A stretch of DNA of 64,000 nt from Chloroflexota bacterium (GCA_019637815.1 JAHBUZ010000017.1:21349-85348), one strand, 5' to 3'; numbered from the stretch's first letter, positions 53,614 to 62,801 are shown. Translations and numbers: made by a program. Notes: generated by a model not told the origin, from the sequence alone.

Positions 53614-55146
53614 TCATGCTCCGACAGGCCCGCGGACCCGCACCGACACGTCGGTGATGTCCACCGATCCCTCGCTGACGAACACGCCCCAGTCCCCGAC
53701 GGGGCGATCGAGCATCCGACCGCTCATGGCCACGCGACCGTCCAGGTACGCGATGAGCGCGGACCCATCCACCAGGATCTCGAGGCGATGCGGGACACCT
53801 GCCGCCAGGTCCACCTCCCGCTCCAGCTCGACCGCGTGGCTCACGTCGCCCGAGACCTGCCACTGGTGGTCGCCGGTGCGCGGGCGCGGCCATCGATCGA
53901 ACACCATCCGTGACCGGTCCGGCTCCAGACGCACGTAGTAGGCGACATCGGGATCGGCCGGATCCAGTCGCAGCGCGATGCCACAGCCGCGCGTCCCGGA
54001 CGTGAACGTCACGTCCAGGGTGACCAGGCAGGATGTCGGCAGGACACCCATGCGGGCGAGCCCGAATCCGGACGGATGCGCCCCCACGACGTGCGTGTCG
54101 TCCACACGCCACGTCCCGGCGAGCGGCCGGGCCGTGGTCGGCACGTGCTCCGCGAACGAGGCGCGGATCGGCGCCGGCAGTGACACGTCGAGCGTCCCAT
54201 CCGCCGATGCGGTCAGCGCATGGACCGCCATGGTCCCGGCCCACTGCCAGGCGCCATCGTCGCGGTCGCCGTCGCGGGTCGCGATCCAGCCGACGGCGTA
54301 GCGCGTGCCGTCCAGCACCGCGGTCCTGGGTGCGTACCAGGCACGACCGTCGAGGGTGTCCCGGGGTGGCGTCTCCCAGGGACCACGCGGATGCCTCGAG
54401 CGGCGGTACCGGGCACCGAATCGCTCCGAGAACTCGCTGAAGGTGAGATACCACCAGTCCCCCTCGCGGAAGACCTCCGGGCACTCATGGGTCAGGAACA
54501 GGCCGGGTGTCCAGTGGGGCGGCTCGGGCTGCCAGGACAGCAGGTCCGTGGAGCTGCAGATGGCGGTCGCACCCCGTCGGCGCGAGAGACCTTCGCTCGT
54601 CCGAGCGGCGAGATACATCAGCCACCGGTCCGCCTCCGGGTCCCGCATCACGAACGGGTCACGCCAGTCGTGCGTCTCGAAGCCGCCGAGCGCGCCGAAC
54701 GTATCCTGCGGCTGCTTGACCCAGTGCACCAGGTCATCGCTCACCGCGTGCATCACCACCTGGATCGGCAGGCCATCGCTTCGGTCCACGATCGTCGGGT
54801 TGTAGCCCGTGGAGAAGAGGTGGAAACGCCCATCCGCCTCGACGACGCTGCCCGTGTAGCAGTTCCGGTCCTGGGCCTCGGCATCGCCGTGCGGCAGGAC
54901 CTCCCCGATCTCCTCGTAGTGGACCAGGTCGCGCGTCCGCACCAGGTGCCATGACGTGGCGGGCGGGCGGGCGTCCACACCACGCCAGTCGTGGAGGTAA
55001 TACAGCCACAGCCAGCCATCGTGAGCGAACGGTATGACGTCCCCGACCCAGCCCGCGGAGGGCTGCCAGAGCACGCTGTATCGCTCGTTCGCGTCGGCCG
55101 TGCTCCGAGGCGCTCGCTCAGCATCCGGCTCCGCGGTCGTGGTCAT
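53614..55146 (-). CDS. GH32-like (clan GH-J) glycosidase, cytoplasmic, locus B
   Basis: 510 residues from ATG 55146 (GGAGG about 8 nt upstream). Clan GH-J active-site positions: Asp36 in GWVGDVIPFAHDG, Asp163 in WRDPFVM and Glu221 in HECPEVF. A C-terminal beta-sandwich carries YYVRLEPDRSRMVFDRWP and LEILVDGSALIAYLDG, as in GH32. It is homologous to the locus A enzyme, both having WVGDVIPF in place of WMNDPNG, which marks a shared divergent subgroup. No signal peptide. First gene of the locus B operon. Confidence 0.87.
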   Translation of the reverse strand: MTTTAEPDAERAPRSTADANERYSVLWQPSAGWVGDVIPFAHDGWLWLYYLHDWRGVDARPPATSWHLVRTRDLVHYEEIGEVLPHGDAEAQDRNCYTGSVVEADGRFHLFSTGYNPTIVDRSDGLPIQVVMHAVSDDLVHWVKQPQDTFGALGGFETHDWRDPFVMRDPEADRWLMYLAARTSEGLSRRRGATAICSSTDLLSWQPEPPHWTPGLFLTHECPEVFREGDWWYLTFSEFSERFGARYRRSRHPRGPWETPPRDTLDGRAWYAPRTAVLDGTRYAVGWIATRDGDRDDGAWQWAGTMAVHALTASADGTLDVSLPAPIRASFAEHVPTTARPLAGTWRVDDTHVVGAHPSGFGLARMGVLPTSCLVTLDVTFTSGTRGCGIALRLDPADPDVAYYVRLEPDRSRMVFDRWPRPRTGDHQWQVSGDVSHAVELEREVDLAAGVPHRLEILVDGSALIAYLDGRVAMSGRMLDRPVGDWGVFVSEGSVDITDVSVRVRGPVGA

Positions 55147-55235
55147 CGGAGCGCCTCCGCAGCGTCTCGGATCCGTCCCGTAACGTCCACGTGCTGCTTG
55201 GTCCCCTGCTCGTTCGTGCCCGCCCTGGGGCTATT

Positions 55236-55280
55236 CATACGTATGAGTCGTACGTATGTGCATCATACGCAAGGTGTCAA
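55236..55280 (-). promoter_or_regulatory. Locus B promoter with tandem CATACGTATG-type operator
   Basis: On the minus strand TTGACA lies at 55280-55275. Downstream lie CGTACGTATG (55249-55258) and the perfect palindrome CATACGTATG (55236-55245), 3 bp apart, plus a third partial copy CATCATACG (55261-55269) in the spacer. The sites cover the expected -10/+1 region, the position for repression by a LacI-type dimer. The locus B regulator is the natural candidate. An exact -10 is unclear. Confidence 0.65.
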
Positions 55281-55362
55281 GAGGGTTGCGTCCCAGTTGC
55301 GTGGGCAGCTGGACATCGCGTCGGCGCCGAGTCGTCGACGACGCTGTGCTACTCTGTGCTAC

Positions 55363-55668
55363 ATGAGCGAGTCCGGACGGCGGCCCGCACGTGTCGGCGT
55401 CCGAGAGCTGCGTCAGAACCTGTCGGTGTACCTGGACCGGGTCAAGCAGGGTGAGGTCCTGGAGGTCACCGAGCACGGCCATCCTGTGGCTCATCTCACG
55501 CCGTGCCCGCCCGAACCGCGCTCGGTGCTGGACCGACTCATCGCGGAGGGGCGCGTGCGGCCGGCGACACGGGACCTGCTGGACATCGTGCCGCTCGTCC
55601 CAGACGCGCCGCCCGGGCGGCCACTCAGCGAGATCCTCCAGGAGATGCGCGACGAGGACGAGCGGTGA
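55363..55668 (+). CDS. Phd/YefM-type antitoxin
   Basis: 101 residues from ATG 55363. The N-terminal Phd/YefM fold is evident: VGVRELRQNLSVYLDRVKQG, then EVTEHGHPVAHLTP. The C-terminal tail (RPLSEILQEMRDEDER) is the toxin-binding part. A TACTCT box 7 nt before ATG points to a leaderless mRNA, and CTGTGCTAC is directly repeated (10-bp period) across that box, a probable autorepression site. It overlaps the toxin gene by 4 nt. Confidence 0.9.
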   Translation: MSESGRRPARVGVRELRQNLSVYLDRVKQGEVLEVTEHGHPVAHLTPCPPEPRSVLDRLIAEGRVRPATRDLLDIVPLVPDAPPGRPLSEILQEMRDEDER

Positions 55669-56069
55669 GCGCTGGCCCGGTCTATCTGGATGCCTCCGCG
55701 ATCGTCAAGCTCGTCGTCGCGGAGGCCGGGACGTCCGAGGTCATCGACTTCCTGCGCACCCGCCCGACACGCGTGACGTGCGCGGTCAGCCCGGTCGAGG
55801 TCCGTCGTGCGGTGGTCCGTCGCCTGGGTCCATCCGCGGCCCGCGGCTCCGCGTTCGACGGCATCCTCGTGGTGGACCTGACGACCACGATCGTGGAACG
55901 GGCCGGCGACCTCGAGCCCGACGGCCTCCGGACCCTCGACGCGATCCACCTGGCCACCGCCCTCGAGCTTCGAGCCGAGCTGGAGGCCTTCATGACCTAT
56001 GACCGCCGGCTCGCAGAGGCAGCACGCGCCGTGGGTCTGCCCGTGGTCGCGCCGGGCGGAGCCCTGTGA
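55665..56069 (+). CDS. vapC: VapC-family PIN-domain ribonuclease toxin
   Basis: 134 residues from GTG 55665. The four acidic PIN residues are visible: Asp in VYLDASAIVKL, Glu in SPVEVRRAV, Asp in LRTLDAIHLAT and Asp in MTYDRRLAEAA. It should cleave RNA when freed from its antitoxin. Together with the preceding gene it is a standard type II toxin-antitoxin pair. Confidence 0.92.
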   Translation: MSAGPVYLDASAIVKLVVAEAGTSEVIDFLRTRPTRVTCAVSPVEVRRAVVRRLGPSAARGSAFDGILVVDLTTTIVERAGDLEPDGLRTLDAIHLATALELRAELEAFMTYDRRLAEAARAVGLPVVAPGGAL

Positions 56070-56157
56070 TCGGGTCATGATGGGCACCGTGGACGAGCAC
56101 CTCGTCGCACGGCCTGATGACCACTGACGATCCACATGGCACGGAGGACGCGAGACC

Positions 56158-56376
56158 ATGGCCCACGACCTCGCCGGACTGCTCCGGGTCGCCCGCGAGC
56201 AGGCACCCGACGGCGATGTGATGCTGCGGGTGCATCTATTCGGTATCGAGCACGCCGATGCGCTCGAGCAGGTGGACCTCAAGCAGCTCGCTCGTTCCGC
56301 GGGGGTCCCGGAGTCGTTCGCGACCGAGATCCGGAAGGGCATGCGTCTCGCGGCCTACGTCACGCTTCGCCGCTGA
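56158..56376 (+). CDS. Small hypothetical protein, helix-turn-helix-like
   Basis: 72 residues from ATG 56158 with ACGGAGG 10 nt upstream. The sequence (MLRVHLFGIEHADALEQVDL, then KQLARSAGVPESFATEIRKG) reads as three or four helices that could form a small HTH-like domain. Similar short proteins occur alone next to toxin-antitoxin genes. Function unknown. Confidence 0.7.
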   Translation: MAHDLAGLLRVAREQAPDGDVMLRVHLFGIEHADALEQVDLKQLARSAGVPESFATEIRKGMRLAAYVTLRR

Positions 56377-56463
56377 TCACCGGACGACCCCATGCAGACC
56401 TGGGTCGACCTCATGCGCGGCGGTCGACGGGCGGTCCGTGGAGCGACCAGCCCTTTCCTGATG

Positions 56464-58164
56464 CTAGCCGCGTGCCTGCACCTTCGCCCAGGTGTCCTTG
56501 AGGGTCACGGTCCGGTCGAACACGGGCGCGCCGGACGCCGAATCGGGGTCCTTGCAGAAGTAGCCCAGCCGTTCGAACTGGACGGTCTCGCCGACGGGCA
56601 GCTCCGCAAGCGAGCCCTCCAGCTGGCAGCCGGTCAGCACCCGCTCCGACTCGGGGTCGATGTCCGCGATCGGGTCATCGAGCGCGCCGGGGTCCGCCGA
56701 TCGGAACAGGTGCCCGTACAGCCGGACCTCGGCGGGCACGGCGTGTGCGGCGGACACCCAGTGGAGCGTCGCCTTGGGTCGACGGCCGTCCGGCGCGTCG
56801 CCACCCCGCGTCGCCGGGTCATACGTGCATCGCAGCTCCACGACCCGCCCTGACTCGTCCTTGATGACGCCGATGCACGTCACGAGATATGCGGCCCGCA
56901 GCCGGACCTCCCGGCCCGGCGCGAGCCGGAAGAACTTCGGCGCGGGCTCCTCCATGAAGTCGTCGCGCTCGATCCAGAGCTCGCGCGAGAAGGGCACCTG
57001 GCGGGTCCCGGCCGTCGGATCCTCGGGATTGTTGGGGACCTCCATCAGCTCGACCTGGCCCTCGGGGTAGTCCTCGATCACGACCTTGATGGGGTCCAGC
57101 ACGGCGAAGCGGCGCTGCGCGGTCCGGTTGAGCACGCTCCGCACGGCGTACTCGAGCATCCCGACCTCGATGATGTTGTCCGCCTTCGCGATGCCGACCA
57201 TGGCCACGAAGTCCCGGAGACCCTGCGCCGGGAAGCCACGCCGACGCATGCCCGCCACGGTGGGCATCCGCGGGTCATCCCAGCCACGCACGTGCCCGTC
57301 CTGGACGAGCGTCCGCAGCGCGCGCTTGGACATCAGGGTATGGGTGAGGTTGAGCCGCGCGAACTCGATCTGGCGCGGTCGCGAGGGCACGGGCAGATGG
57401 TCCAGCAGCCAGTCGTAGAGCGGTCGATGCGCCTCGTACTCGAGCGTGCACAGCGAGTGCGTCACGCTCTCGATGGCATCCGACTGCCCATGCGCGAAGT
57501 CGTACATCGGGTAGATGCGCCAGTCGGTGCCGGTCCGGGGATGCGTCGTGTGCAGGATCCGGTACAGCACGGGATCACGCAGGTTGATGTTGGGCGAGGC
57601 CATGTCGATCCTGGCCCGCAGCACCCGTGACCCGTCGGGGAACTCGCCGGCGCGCATGCGCGCGAACAGGTCGAGGTTCTCCTCGACGCTCCGGTCCCGC
57701 CACGGGCTCGCCACGCCGGGCTCGGTCAGGGTGCCCCGGGTGGCCCGGATCTCTTCGGCCGACTGGTCATCGACGTAGGCGAGGCCGGTCCGGATGAGCT
57801 CGACCGCCCAGGCGTACAGCTGCTCGAAGTAGTCCGACGCGAAGTAGAGATGCTCGCCCCAGTCGAAGCCCAGCCAGCGGATGTCCGCCTCGATGGCGTC
57901 GATGTACTCCTGCTCCTCCTTGACCGGGTTCGTGTCATCGAACCGGAGGTGGCAGCGACCGCCGGTCTCCTGGGCGATGCCGAAGTCGAGCGCGATGGCC
58001 TTGACATGCCCGATGTGGAGATAGCCGTTGGGCTCCGGCGGGAAGCGCGTCACGATCGTGGTGTGCTTCCCGCTGCGCAGGTCCTCCGCGACGATGTCCC
58101 GGATGAAGTCGCTCCGCTCGGGAGCGGCGGCGTCAGCAGGTTCGGTGGTGGTCTGGGTGGTCAC
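56464..58164 (-). CDS. glnS: Glutaminyl-tRNA synthetase
   Basis: 566 residues from GTG 58164. Class I synthetase: [15 protein letters not shown] (HIGH at residues 50-53), [20 protein letters not shown], and the KMSKS-equivalent [14 protein letters not shown]. The C-terminal beta-barrel anticodon-binding part contains [20 protein letters not shown] and [13 protein letters not shown]. It charges tRNA-Gln directly; the tRNA-Gln(CUG) in this window is a substrate. A glnS gene is absent from many bacteria that use the GatCAB route, so it may have been acquired by transfer. Confidence 0.97.
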   Translation of the reverse strand: MTTQTTTEPADAAAPERSDFIRDIVAEDLRSGKHTTIVTRFPPEPNGYLHIGHVKAIALDFGIAQETGGRCHLRFDDTNPVKEEQEYIDAIEADIRWLGFDWGEHLYFASDYFEQLYAWAVELIRTGLAYVDDQSAEEIRATRGTLTEPGVASPWRDRSVEENLDLFARMRAGEFPDGSRVLRARIDMASPNINLRDPVLYRILHTTHPRTGTDWRIYPMYDFAHGQSDAIESVTHSLCTLEYEAHRPLYDWLLDHLPVPSRPRQIEFARLNLTHTLMSKRALRTLVQDGHVRGWDDPRMPTVAGMRRRGFPAQGLRDFVAMVGIAKADNIIEVGMLEYAVRSVLNRTAQRRFAVLDPIKVVIEDYPEGQVELMEVPNNPEDPTAGTRQVPFSRELWIERDDFMEEPAPKFFRLAPGREVRLRAAYLVTCIGVIKDESGRVVELRCTYDPATRGGDAPDGRRPKATLHWVSAAHAVPAEVRLYGHLFRSADPGALDDPIADIDPESERVLTGCQLEGSLAELPVGETVQFERLGYFCKDPDSASGAPVFDRTVTLKDTWAKVQARG

Positions 58165-58578
58165 GTGGTCGGCGTGCTCGCATGCGGTCTGGGGACGGTC
58201 CCGAGTCTAGCGCGCGTGGGTCCCGGGTCGCCGACGACCGAGGGTCCGCACCAGAACGGGGGGCGGGCAGACTCCCAGTCAGCCTGCCCTGCCTCACCCC
58301 TACCCGTCACACGGCGGGCACGACCATGCTAGACCACTGTGACAAGTGGACCGATCACGGCATCGCGCCTCGGCATCACAGGAACGTGTCAGCTGGATCG
58401 CCGGTGCGCGCCAGGGTCGATCGTCCGTGCGGACGTCGCCGGGATGACCGCCTGCGCTCGGCGCTTCGTCGTAGGGCGGATCGGGTCGGGCGTCCATGGG
58501 ATCCGCACGGCCGGCTGCCTACCGTGGTGACACACGGTCCCCGACCCGACGGGACCGACCACGAAGGATCCAGCAGCC
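58165..58578. other. Intergenic region, nothing recognised
   Basis: About 410 bp upstream of glnS (minus) and the small gene at 58579 (plus). It should hold the glnS promoter. Several open frames lack coding character, and no repeat, RNA gene or T-box-like element was recognised. Confidence 0.35.
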
Positions 58579-58758
58579 ATGATGGGCGTCCCCGACTACC
58601 AGATCATCCTCGCGATGGCGCCACGGCCGGAAGGCCTGCGATCGCCTGCCCGCGAGCCACGACCCGTGACCCCGAAGCCGACCGAGGCACCCCGCAGCCT
58701 GGCCGCCCGGATCCGCGCATTCCGTCGCCGGACCACGCTGGGACCGATCGGCGCCTGA
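58579..58758 (+). CDS. Small hypothetical protein, 59 residues
   Basis: From ATG 58579 (GAAGGAT 8 nt upstream) to TGA 58758. The sequence starts MMGVPDYQIILAMAPRPEGL, is Pro/Arg-rich in the middle and ends with an Arg-rich helix (LAARIRAFRRRTTLGPIGA). It resembles short basic proteins of unknown function seen in high-GC genomes, where a YQ-motif start and RxRxxRR tail are common. No neighbours in operon. Confidence 0.45.
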   Translation: MMGVPDYQIILAMAPRPEGLRSPAREPRPVTPKPTEAPRSLAARIRAFRRRTTLGPIGA

Positions 58759-58837
58759 TCGACAGGCGAGCGCCACAGCCGCGATCCCCTGAGCCACCGC
58801 CGGCCGCAGTAGCCCGGGCCAGTCGGCGCCTGATGAC

Positions 58838-59836
58838 TCAGCCGATCGCGACCATGCGTTCGATGGGCAGCCGCGCACGCGCTGCCAGCTCCGCCGGCAC
58901 CCGCACCTCGTAGCGCAGGTCACGCAGCGAATCGCGCAGCTTCTCGAGCGTGATCATCTTCATGTAGCGGCACACGGCGTCCTCGCGGAGCGCCTCGAAG
59001 GTCGAGGTCGGTGCGGCCTTGCGCAGGCCGTGCAGGACGCCCGTCTCGGTCGCCACCAGGAACCGCCCACCGGGCGCCTGACGCGCGTGGGCGAGCATCC
59101 CCTCCGTGGACAGGATGTGGGTCCGCTCGTTCGCGAACGCCATCGCCTGGCTGGCACAGCCGCACTCAGGGTGGACCAGCAGGTCCGCACCGGCGTCCTC
59201 GGCGGTCCAGCGGTCGATGTCATCGGGTCGGATGCCCGCATGGACGTGGCACTCACCGGACCAGATGGTGAGCCGCCGACCCGTGACCCGCTCCAGCCAC
59301 AGGCCCAGGAACATGTCCGGCAGGAACAGGATCTGGCGGTCCTCCGGGATCGCCTCGATGACGGAGCGTGCGTTGCCGGACGTGCAGCAGTAATCGGACT
59401 CGGCCTTCACCTCCGCGGTCGTGTTGACGTATGACACGACGATCGCCCCCGGATGCTCCGACTTCCAGCGCCGAAGCTGCTCCCCGGTGATGGAGTCGGC
59501 GAGCGAGCAACCGGCCTCGAGGTCCGGCAGCAGCACGGTCCGCTCCGGGTTGAGGATGGACGCGGTCTCGGCCATGAAGTGGACGCCGCAGAAGGCGATG
59601 ACCGATGCCTCCGTGGTCGCGGCACGACGCGCGAGCCCCAGGGAATCGCCCACGTAGTCCGCCACGTCCTGGACATCGGGCACCTGGTAGTGATGCGCGA
59701 GGATGACCGCGTCACGCTGACGGGCGAGCTCCCGCACCTCGGCGGACAGGTCCGCGATGTGCTCGAGGCGCGCTCGCGCCTCCTCGTCGGTGCGCGGTGC
59801 GTCCGCGTCGAGCATGGGCAGGGCGAGCGCGGTCAC
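58838..59836 (-). CDS. nadA: Quinolinate synthase A
   Basis: 332 residues from GTG 59836 (GGAGGT 7 nt upstream), overlapping the nadC stop by 4 nt. It condenses iminoaspartate with dihydroxyacetone phosphate to quinolinate using a [4Fe-4S] cluster. Cluster cysteines are Cys110 (EAGCSLAD), Cys196 (SGECHVHAG) and Cys289 (AVCRYMKM). The start AVILAHHYQVPDVQDVADYV is typical. Last gene of the NAD operon. Confidence 0.96.
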   Translation of the reverse strand: MTALALPMLDADAPRTDEEARARLEHIADLSAEVRELARQRDAVILAHHYQVPDVQDVADYVGDSLGLARRAATTEASVIAFCGVHFMAETASILNPERTVLLPDLEAGCSLADSITGEQLRRWKSEHPGAIVVSYVNTTAEVKAESDYCCTSGNARSVIEAIPEDRQILFLPDMFLGLWLERVTGRRLTIWSGECHVHAGIRPDDIDRWTAEDAGADLLVHPECGCASQAMAFANERTHILSTEGMLAHARQAPGGRFLVATETGVLHGLRKAAPTSTFEALREDAVCRYMKMITLEKLRDSLRDLRYEVRVPAELAARARLPIERMVAIG

Positions 59837-60702
59837 GGTCGGACCTCCAGCGAGACATCGAGGGATCGGGCGGCGTGGGTGAGGGCACCCACGGAGATGT
59901 GGTCGACACCGGTGCGCGCGATGTCCCCGACGGTGTCGATCGTCACACCACCGGACGCCTCCAGGGGCACCCGACCGTCGGTGAGCACGACGGCGGCTCG
60001 CAGCTCGTCGAGCGTCATGTTGTCCAGCAGGATCCGATCCGCGCCCACCGCGAGCGCCTGGCGCACCTGGTCGAGCGTGTCGCACTCCACCTCGACGGGC
60101 AGCCCGGCGGCGCGTGCCCGCTCCACGGCCGTGGCGAGGTCCGCCACGAACAGCAGGTGGTTGTCCTTGATGAGCACCCCGTCATGGAGCCCCATCCGGT
60201 GGTTGGTGGCGCCCCCGCAGCGCACGGCCCACTTCTCCGCGACGCGCAGGCCGGGCGTGGTCTTGCGCGTGTCGAGGATCACGGCCCGCGTGTCCGCGAC
60301 CGCCGCCACGTAGCGCGCCGTGAGCGTGGCGATGCCCGACAGCCGACCCAGCAGGTTGAGCGCGAGCCGCTCCCCGGTGAGCACGGCACGGGCGCTGGCC
60401 TCGAACCGGGCGACCTCCGTGCGCGTCCCATCGAGCCGCGTGCCATCGTCCGCGATCGCCTCCCAGCGGAGGCCGGGATCGAGCCGCTGGAACACCTGGC
60501 GAGCGAGGTCGAGGCCGGCCACGACGCCCGGCTCCTTGACCAGCAGCACGCCCGCCACCCGGGTCCCGACGGGCACGACCGACTCCGTGGTCCGGTCGCC
60601 ATCGCCCACGTCCTCGGCCAGCCAGCGATCGATGTCCTCGGTCAGGTCCGGCGGCGCCCCGAGGATGGACGTCGCCACGGGGATGGGGGTCGCGATGGTC
60701 AT
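59833..60702 (-). CDS. nadC: Nicotinate-nucleotide pyrophosphorylase (quinolinate phosphoribosyltransferase)
   Basis: 289 residues from ATG 60702. It converts quinolinate and PRPP to nicotinate mononucleotide. Signature segments: WLAEDVGDGDRTTESVVPVG, LNLLGRLSGIATLTARYVAA, ILDTRKTTPGLRVAEKWAVR, GGATNHRMGLHDGVLIKDNH, LLDNMTLDELRAAV. It overlaps nadB and nadA by 4 nt each, giving tight co-translation of the three-step pathway. Confidence 0.96.
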   Translation of the reverse strand: MTIATPIPVATSILGAPPDLTEDIDRWLAEDVGDGDRTTESVVPVGTRVAGVLLVKEPGVVAGLDLARQVFQRLDPGLRWEAIADDGTRLDGTRTEVARFEASARAVLTGERLALNLLGRLSGIATLTARYVAAVADTRAVILDTRKTTPGLRVAEKWAVRCGGATNHRMGLHDGVLIKDNHLLFVADLATAVERARAAGLPVEVECDTLDQVRQALAVGADRILLDNMTLDELRAAVVLTDGRVPLEASGGVTIDTVGDIARTGVDHISVGALTHAARSLDVSLEVRP

Positions 60703-62153
60703 GACCAGGTCTCCAGGACGGGTGCCGCCTCACCCCGGATGACGACATGGCGGCCGTCCAGCGCGGGGTCGATGGTGGGGTGGTCGGAGCGGTAGTGTCC
60801 GCCCCGGGATTCGGTGCGCGCCGCCGCGCTCCGGGCGATGAGCCGCACGAGCGGCTGCCGTGCGCCCATGAGTCGGGCCAGGCCGTCGGCGTCGCGGATG
60901 AGCCCCGCGTCCCGCCAGAGCGCCTCCCGGTCGTGCGCATCGAGCGCGAGATCCGTGTCCGACATCGAGGCGGGCACGACCGTACGGGCCGTGGATGGCG
61001 TCGTGGTCGCCTCGGATCGCGGGTCGGCACACGCGGCGAGCGCGGCGCGACGCCCGAACACGAGGCATTCCGCGAGCGAGTTGGACGCCAGACGGTTCGC
61101 GCCGTGCAACCCGGTCGTGGCGCATTCCCCGGCCGCGTACAGCCCGGGCACCGTGGTCCGACCATGCAGGTCGGTCACGATGCCACCCACCGTGAAGTGC
61201 GCCGCGGGAGACACGGGCACGGGCTCGCTCGCCGGGTGATAGCCCGCCGCCTCCAGGCGACCCATGAGCGACCGGAACCGATCCTGATCCACGGGTCGCA
61301 GATCGAGCAGCGCGGTCGACCGGGCGCCCACGGCACGCGCCACGACATCGCGGGGCGCAAGCTCATCGGTGAAGCGGGCGCCATCCTCGTCCACGAGCCA
61401 GGCACCCTCACCACGGAGCGCCTCGGACAGCAGCATGCTGGACTCGGCGACCACGGTCGGGTGGAACTGGACCAGCTCGAGGTCCGCGAGGTCGGCGCCC
61501 ACGGCCCATGCCTGGACGATCCCCTCGCCCACCGACCCCGCGGGATTGGTGGTGCGACTCCAGAGCGCCGCATAGCCACCCGTGGCGAGGATCGTGCGGG
61601 GGGCCCGGAGCTCGCCACGATCGGTGATGACGCCGATCCCCGGCAGGAGGTGCTCCACGTGGGTCCGCTCCATCACCGCGATGGCGGGATGCGCCAGGAC
61701 GCGCTCCAGGAGCGCCGCGGTGATGGCGCGACCGGTCTCGGCACCCGCCACATGCGCGATGCGTCGACGGCTGTGCCCTCCCTCGAGCGCCAGGTCCGCG
61801 TCGAACGGCACGCCCATGGCGCGCAGCTCCGCGACCCGGTCGGGCGCCTCCGCGACGAGCACCTCCACGGCGCTCGGCCGGCAGGTGCCACGGCCCGCCT
61901 CGAGCGTGTCCTGGAGGTGGAGCATCGGGTCGTCGGCCGGATCCTGGACCGCCGCCACGCCGCCCTGCGCGAGGAAGCTCGCCGAGATATCCAGGGGGCC
62001 CTTGGACAGGATCGTCACGCGAGCGCCCTGGTCCGCCGCGGTCAGCGCCGCGGTCAGCCCTGCGACCCCGGCGCCCACGACCAGGAGGTCGGCCGGCGGC
62101 GGGACGTCCGCCCGATCGAGACCCTCGTCCGGGAGTCGTTCGATGATGCTCAT
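60699..62153 (-). CDS. nadB: L-aspartate oxidase
   Basis: 484 residues from ATG 62153. Flavoprotein making iminoaspartate from L-aspartate. FAD-binding start LLVVGAGVAGLTAALTAADQ; ASFLAQGGVAAV; the His-Thr-Glu-type active-site segments THVEHLLPG and ELVQFHPTVV; GARFTDELAPRDVVARA; and LYAAGECATTGLHGANRLAS, NSLAECLVFGRRAA typical of NadB. The C-terminal helical domain is about 30-50 residues shorter than E. coli NadB. The upstream frame is a shadow of the regulator gene. Confidence 0.95.
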   Translation of the reverse strand: MSIIERLPDEGLDRADVPPPADLLVVGAGVAGLTAALTAADQGARVTILSKGPLDISASFLAQGGVAAVQDPADDPMLHLQDTLEAGRGTCRPSAVEVLVAEAPDRVAELRAMGVPFDADLALEGGHSRRRIAHVAGAETGRAITAALLERVLAHPAIAVMERTHVEHLLPGIGVITDRGELRAPRTILATGGYAALWSRTTNPAGSVGEGIVQAWAVGADLADLELVQFHPTVVAESSMLLSEALRGEGAWLVDEDGARFTDELAPRDVVARAVGARSTALLDLRPVDQDRFRSLMGRLEAAGYHPASEPVPVSPAAHFTVGGIVTDLHGRTTVPGLYAAGECATTGLHGANRLASNSLAECLVFGRRAALAACADPRSEATTTPSTARTVVPASMSDTDLALDAHDREALWRDAGLIRDADGLARLMGARQPLVRLIARSAAARTESRGGHYRSDHPTIDPALDGRHVVIRGEAAPVLETWS

Positions 62154-62764
62154 GCCCCTCGCTCCACGAGGAAGCCGAGCGTGCGCAGGGCGTCCTCCGC
62201 TGCATCCAGGATGGGTTCGTGGTCCGCCTCGAGCGTGTGCACGTGGTGACCGTCGGTCAGCTCGGACAGGAAGCGCGCACCGGTCTCGCGACACTGCGCC
62301 AGCCAAAGCTGGACATCGCGTCGTGACCGCAGGTCCAGGTCCGCACGCAGCTCGCCGTACACGGGATGCTCCACGACCACGTCCAGCACCCGGACACCCA
62401 CGTCCACGAGCGCGGTCAGCTCCCGCTCCGTGTCGGCAGGCCCGTGCTGCACCGCCACGACCCGGCGAGGTGCGATCCCGGCCGTGCTGGCCGGTGCGAG
62501 GAGATAGCCACGCACCGTCGCCACGATGTCCAGGCCGCCGGCACGGAGCACCGCGATGTCCTGGACGATGACCTGGCGACTCACGCCCAGCTCGTGCGCG
62601 AACGCGTCGCCCGGGATGCACGCACCATCCGCGAGGTCACGCTGGATGCGCTCCCGTCGCTCGCCCGCGGAGAGTCGGGTCGCGGAGCGCTCCACGGACG
62701 AGCCCGTGGCCGTCATGGCCGAGGGCTCCGTGGCGGTGCGGGACTGATGGGTGGTGGTCGGCAT
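62150..62764 (-). CDS. NiaR-like niacin-responsive repressor (HTH plus 3H domain)
   Basis: 204 residues from ATG 62764, chosen because a TATCAT -10 box ends 6 nt upstream, implying leaderless initiation; ATG 62782 would lie inside the promoter. The N-terminal HTH (RERIQRDLADGACIPGDAFA, HELGVSRQVIVQDIAVLRAG) is followed by a 3H small-molecule-binding domain with the three His in VVAVQHGPAD, VVVEHPVYGEL and DGHHVHTLEAD. This is the NiaR (YrxA) architecture, which binds niacin and represses NAD synthesis. It overlaps nadB by 4 nt, so it probably represses its own operon. Confidence 0.9.
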   Translation of the reverse strand: MPTTTHQSRTATEPSAMTATGSSVERSATRLSAGERRERIQRDLADGACIPGDAFAHELGVSRQVIVQDIAVLRAGGLDIVATVRGYLLAPASTAGIAPRRVVAVQHGPADTERELTALVDVGVRVLDVVVEHPVYGELRADLDLRSRRDVQLWLAQCRETGARFLSELTDGHHVHTLEADHEPILDAAEDALRTLGFLVERGA

Positions 62765-62770
62765 GAGCAC

Positions 62771-62801
62771 ATGATACGACATCTGTCTTGTCAGTTGTCA
62801 A
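62771..62801 (-). promoter_or_regulatory. Promoter and likely operator of the nad operon
   Basis: Minus strand: TTGACA at 62801-62796, a 19-nt spacer, TATCAT at 62776-62771, and ATG 62764 after 6 nt. The spacer holds GACA repeats (GACAACTGACAAGACAG followed by ATGTC), a candidate binding site for the 3H-domain regulator encoded by the first gene. Confidence 0.6.

Noticed and set aside
58320..58560. Possible T-box or other leader RNA upstream of glnS
   Set aside because: No T-box sequence, specifier stem-loop or antiterminator could be recognised.
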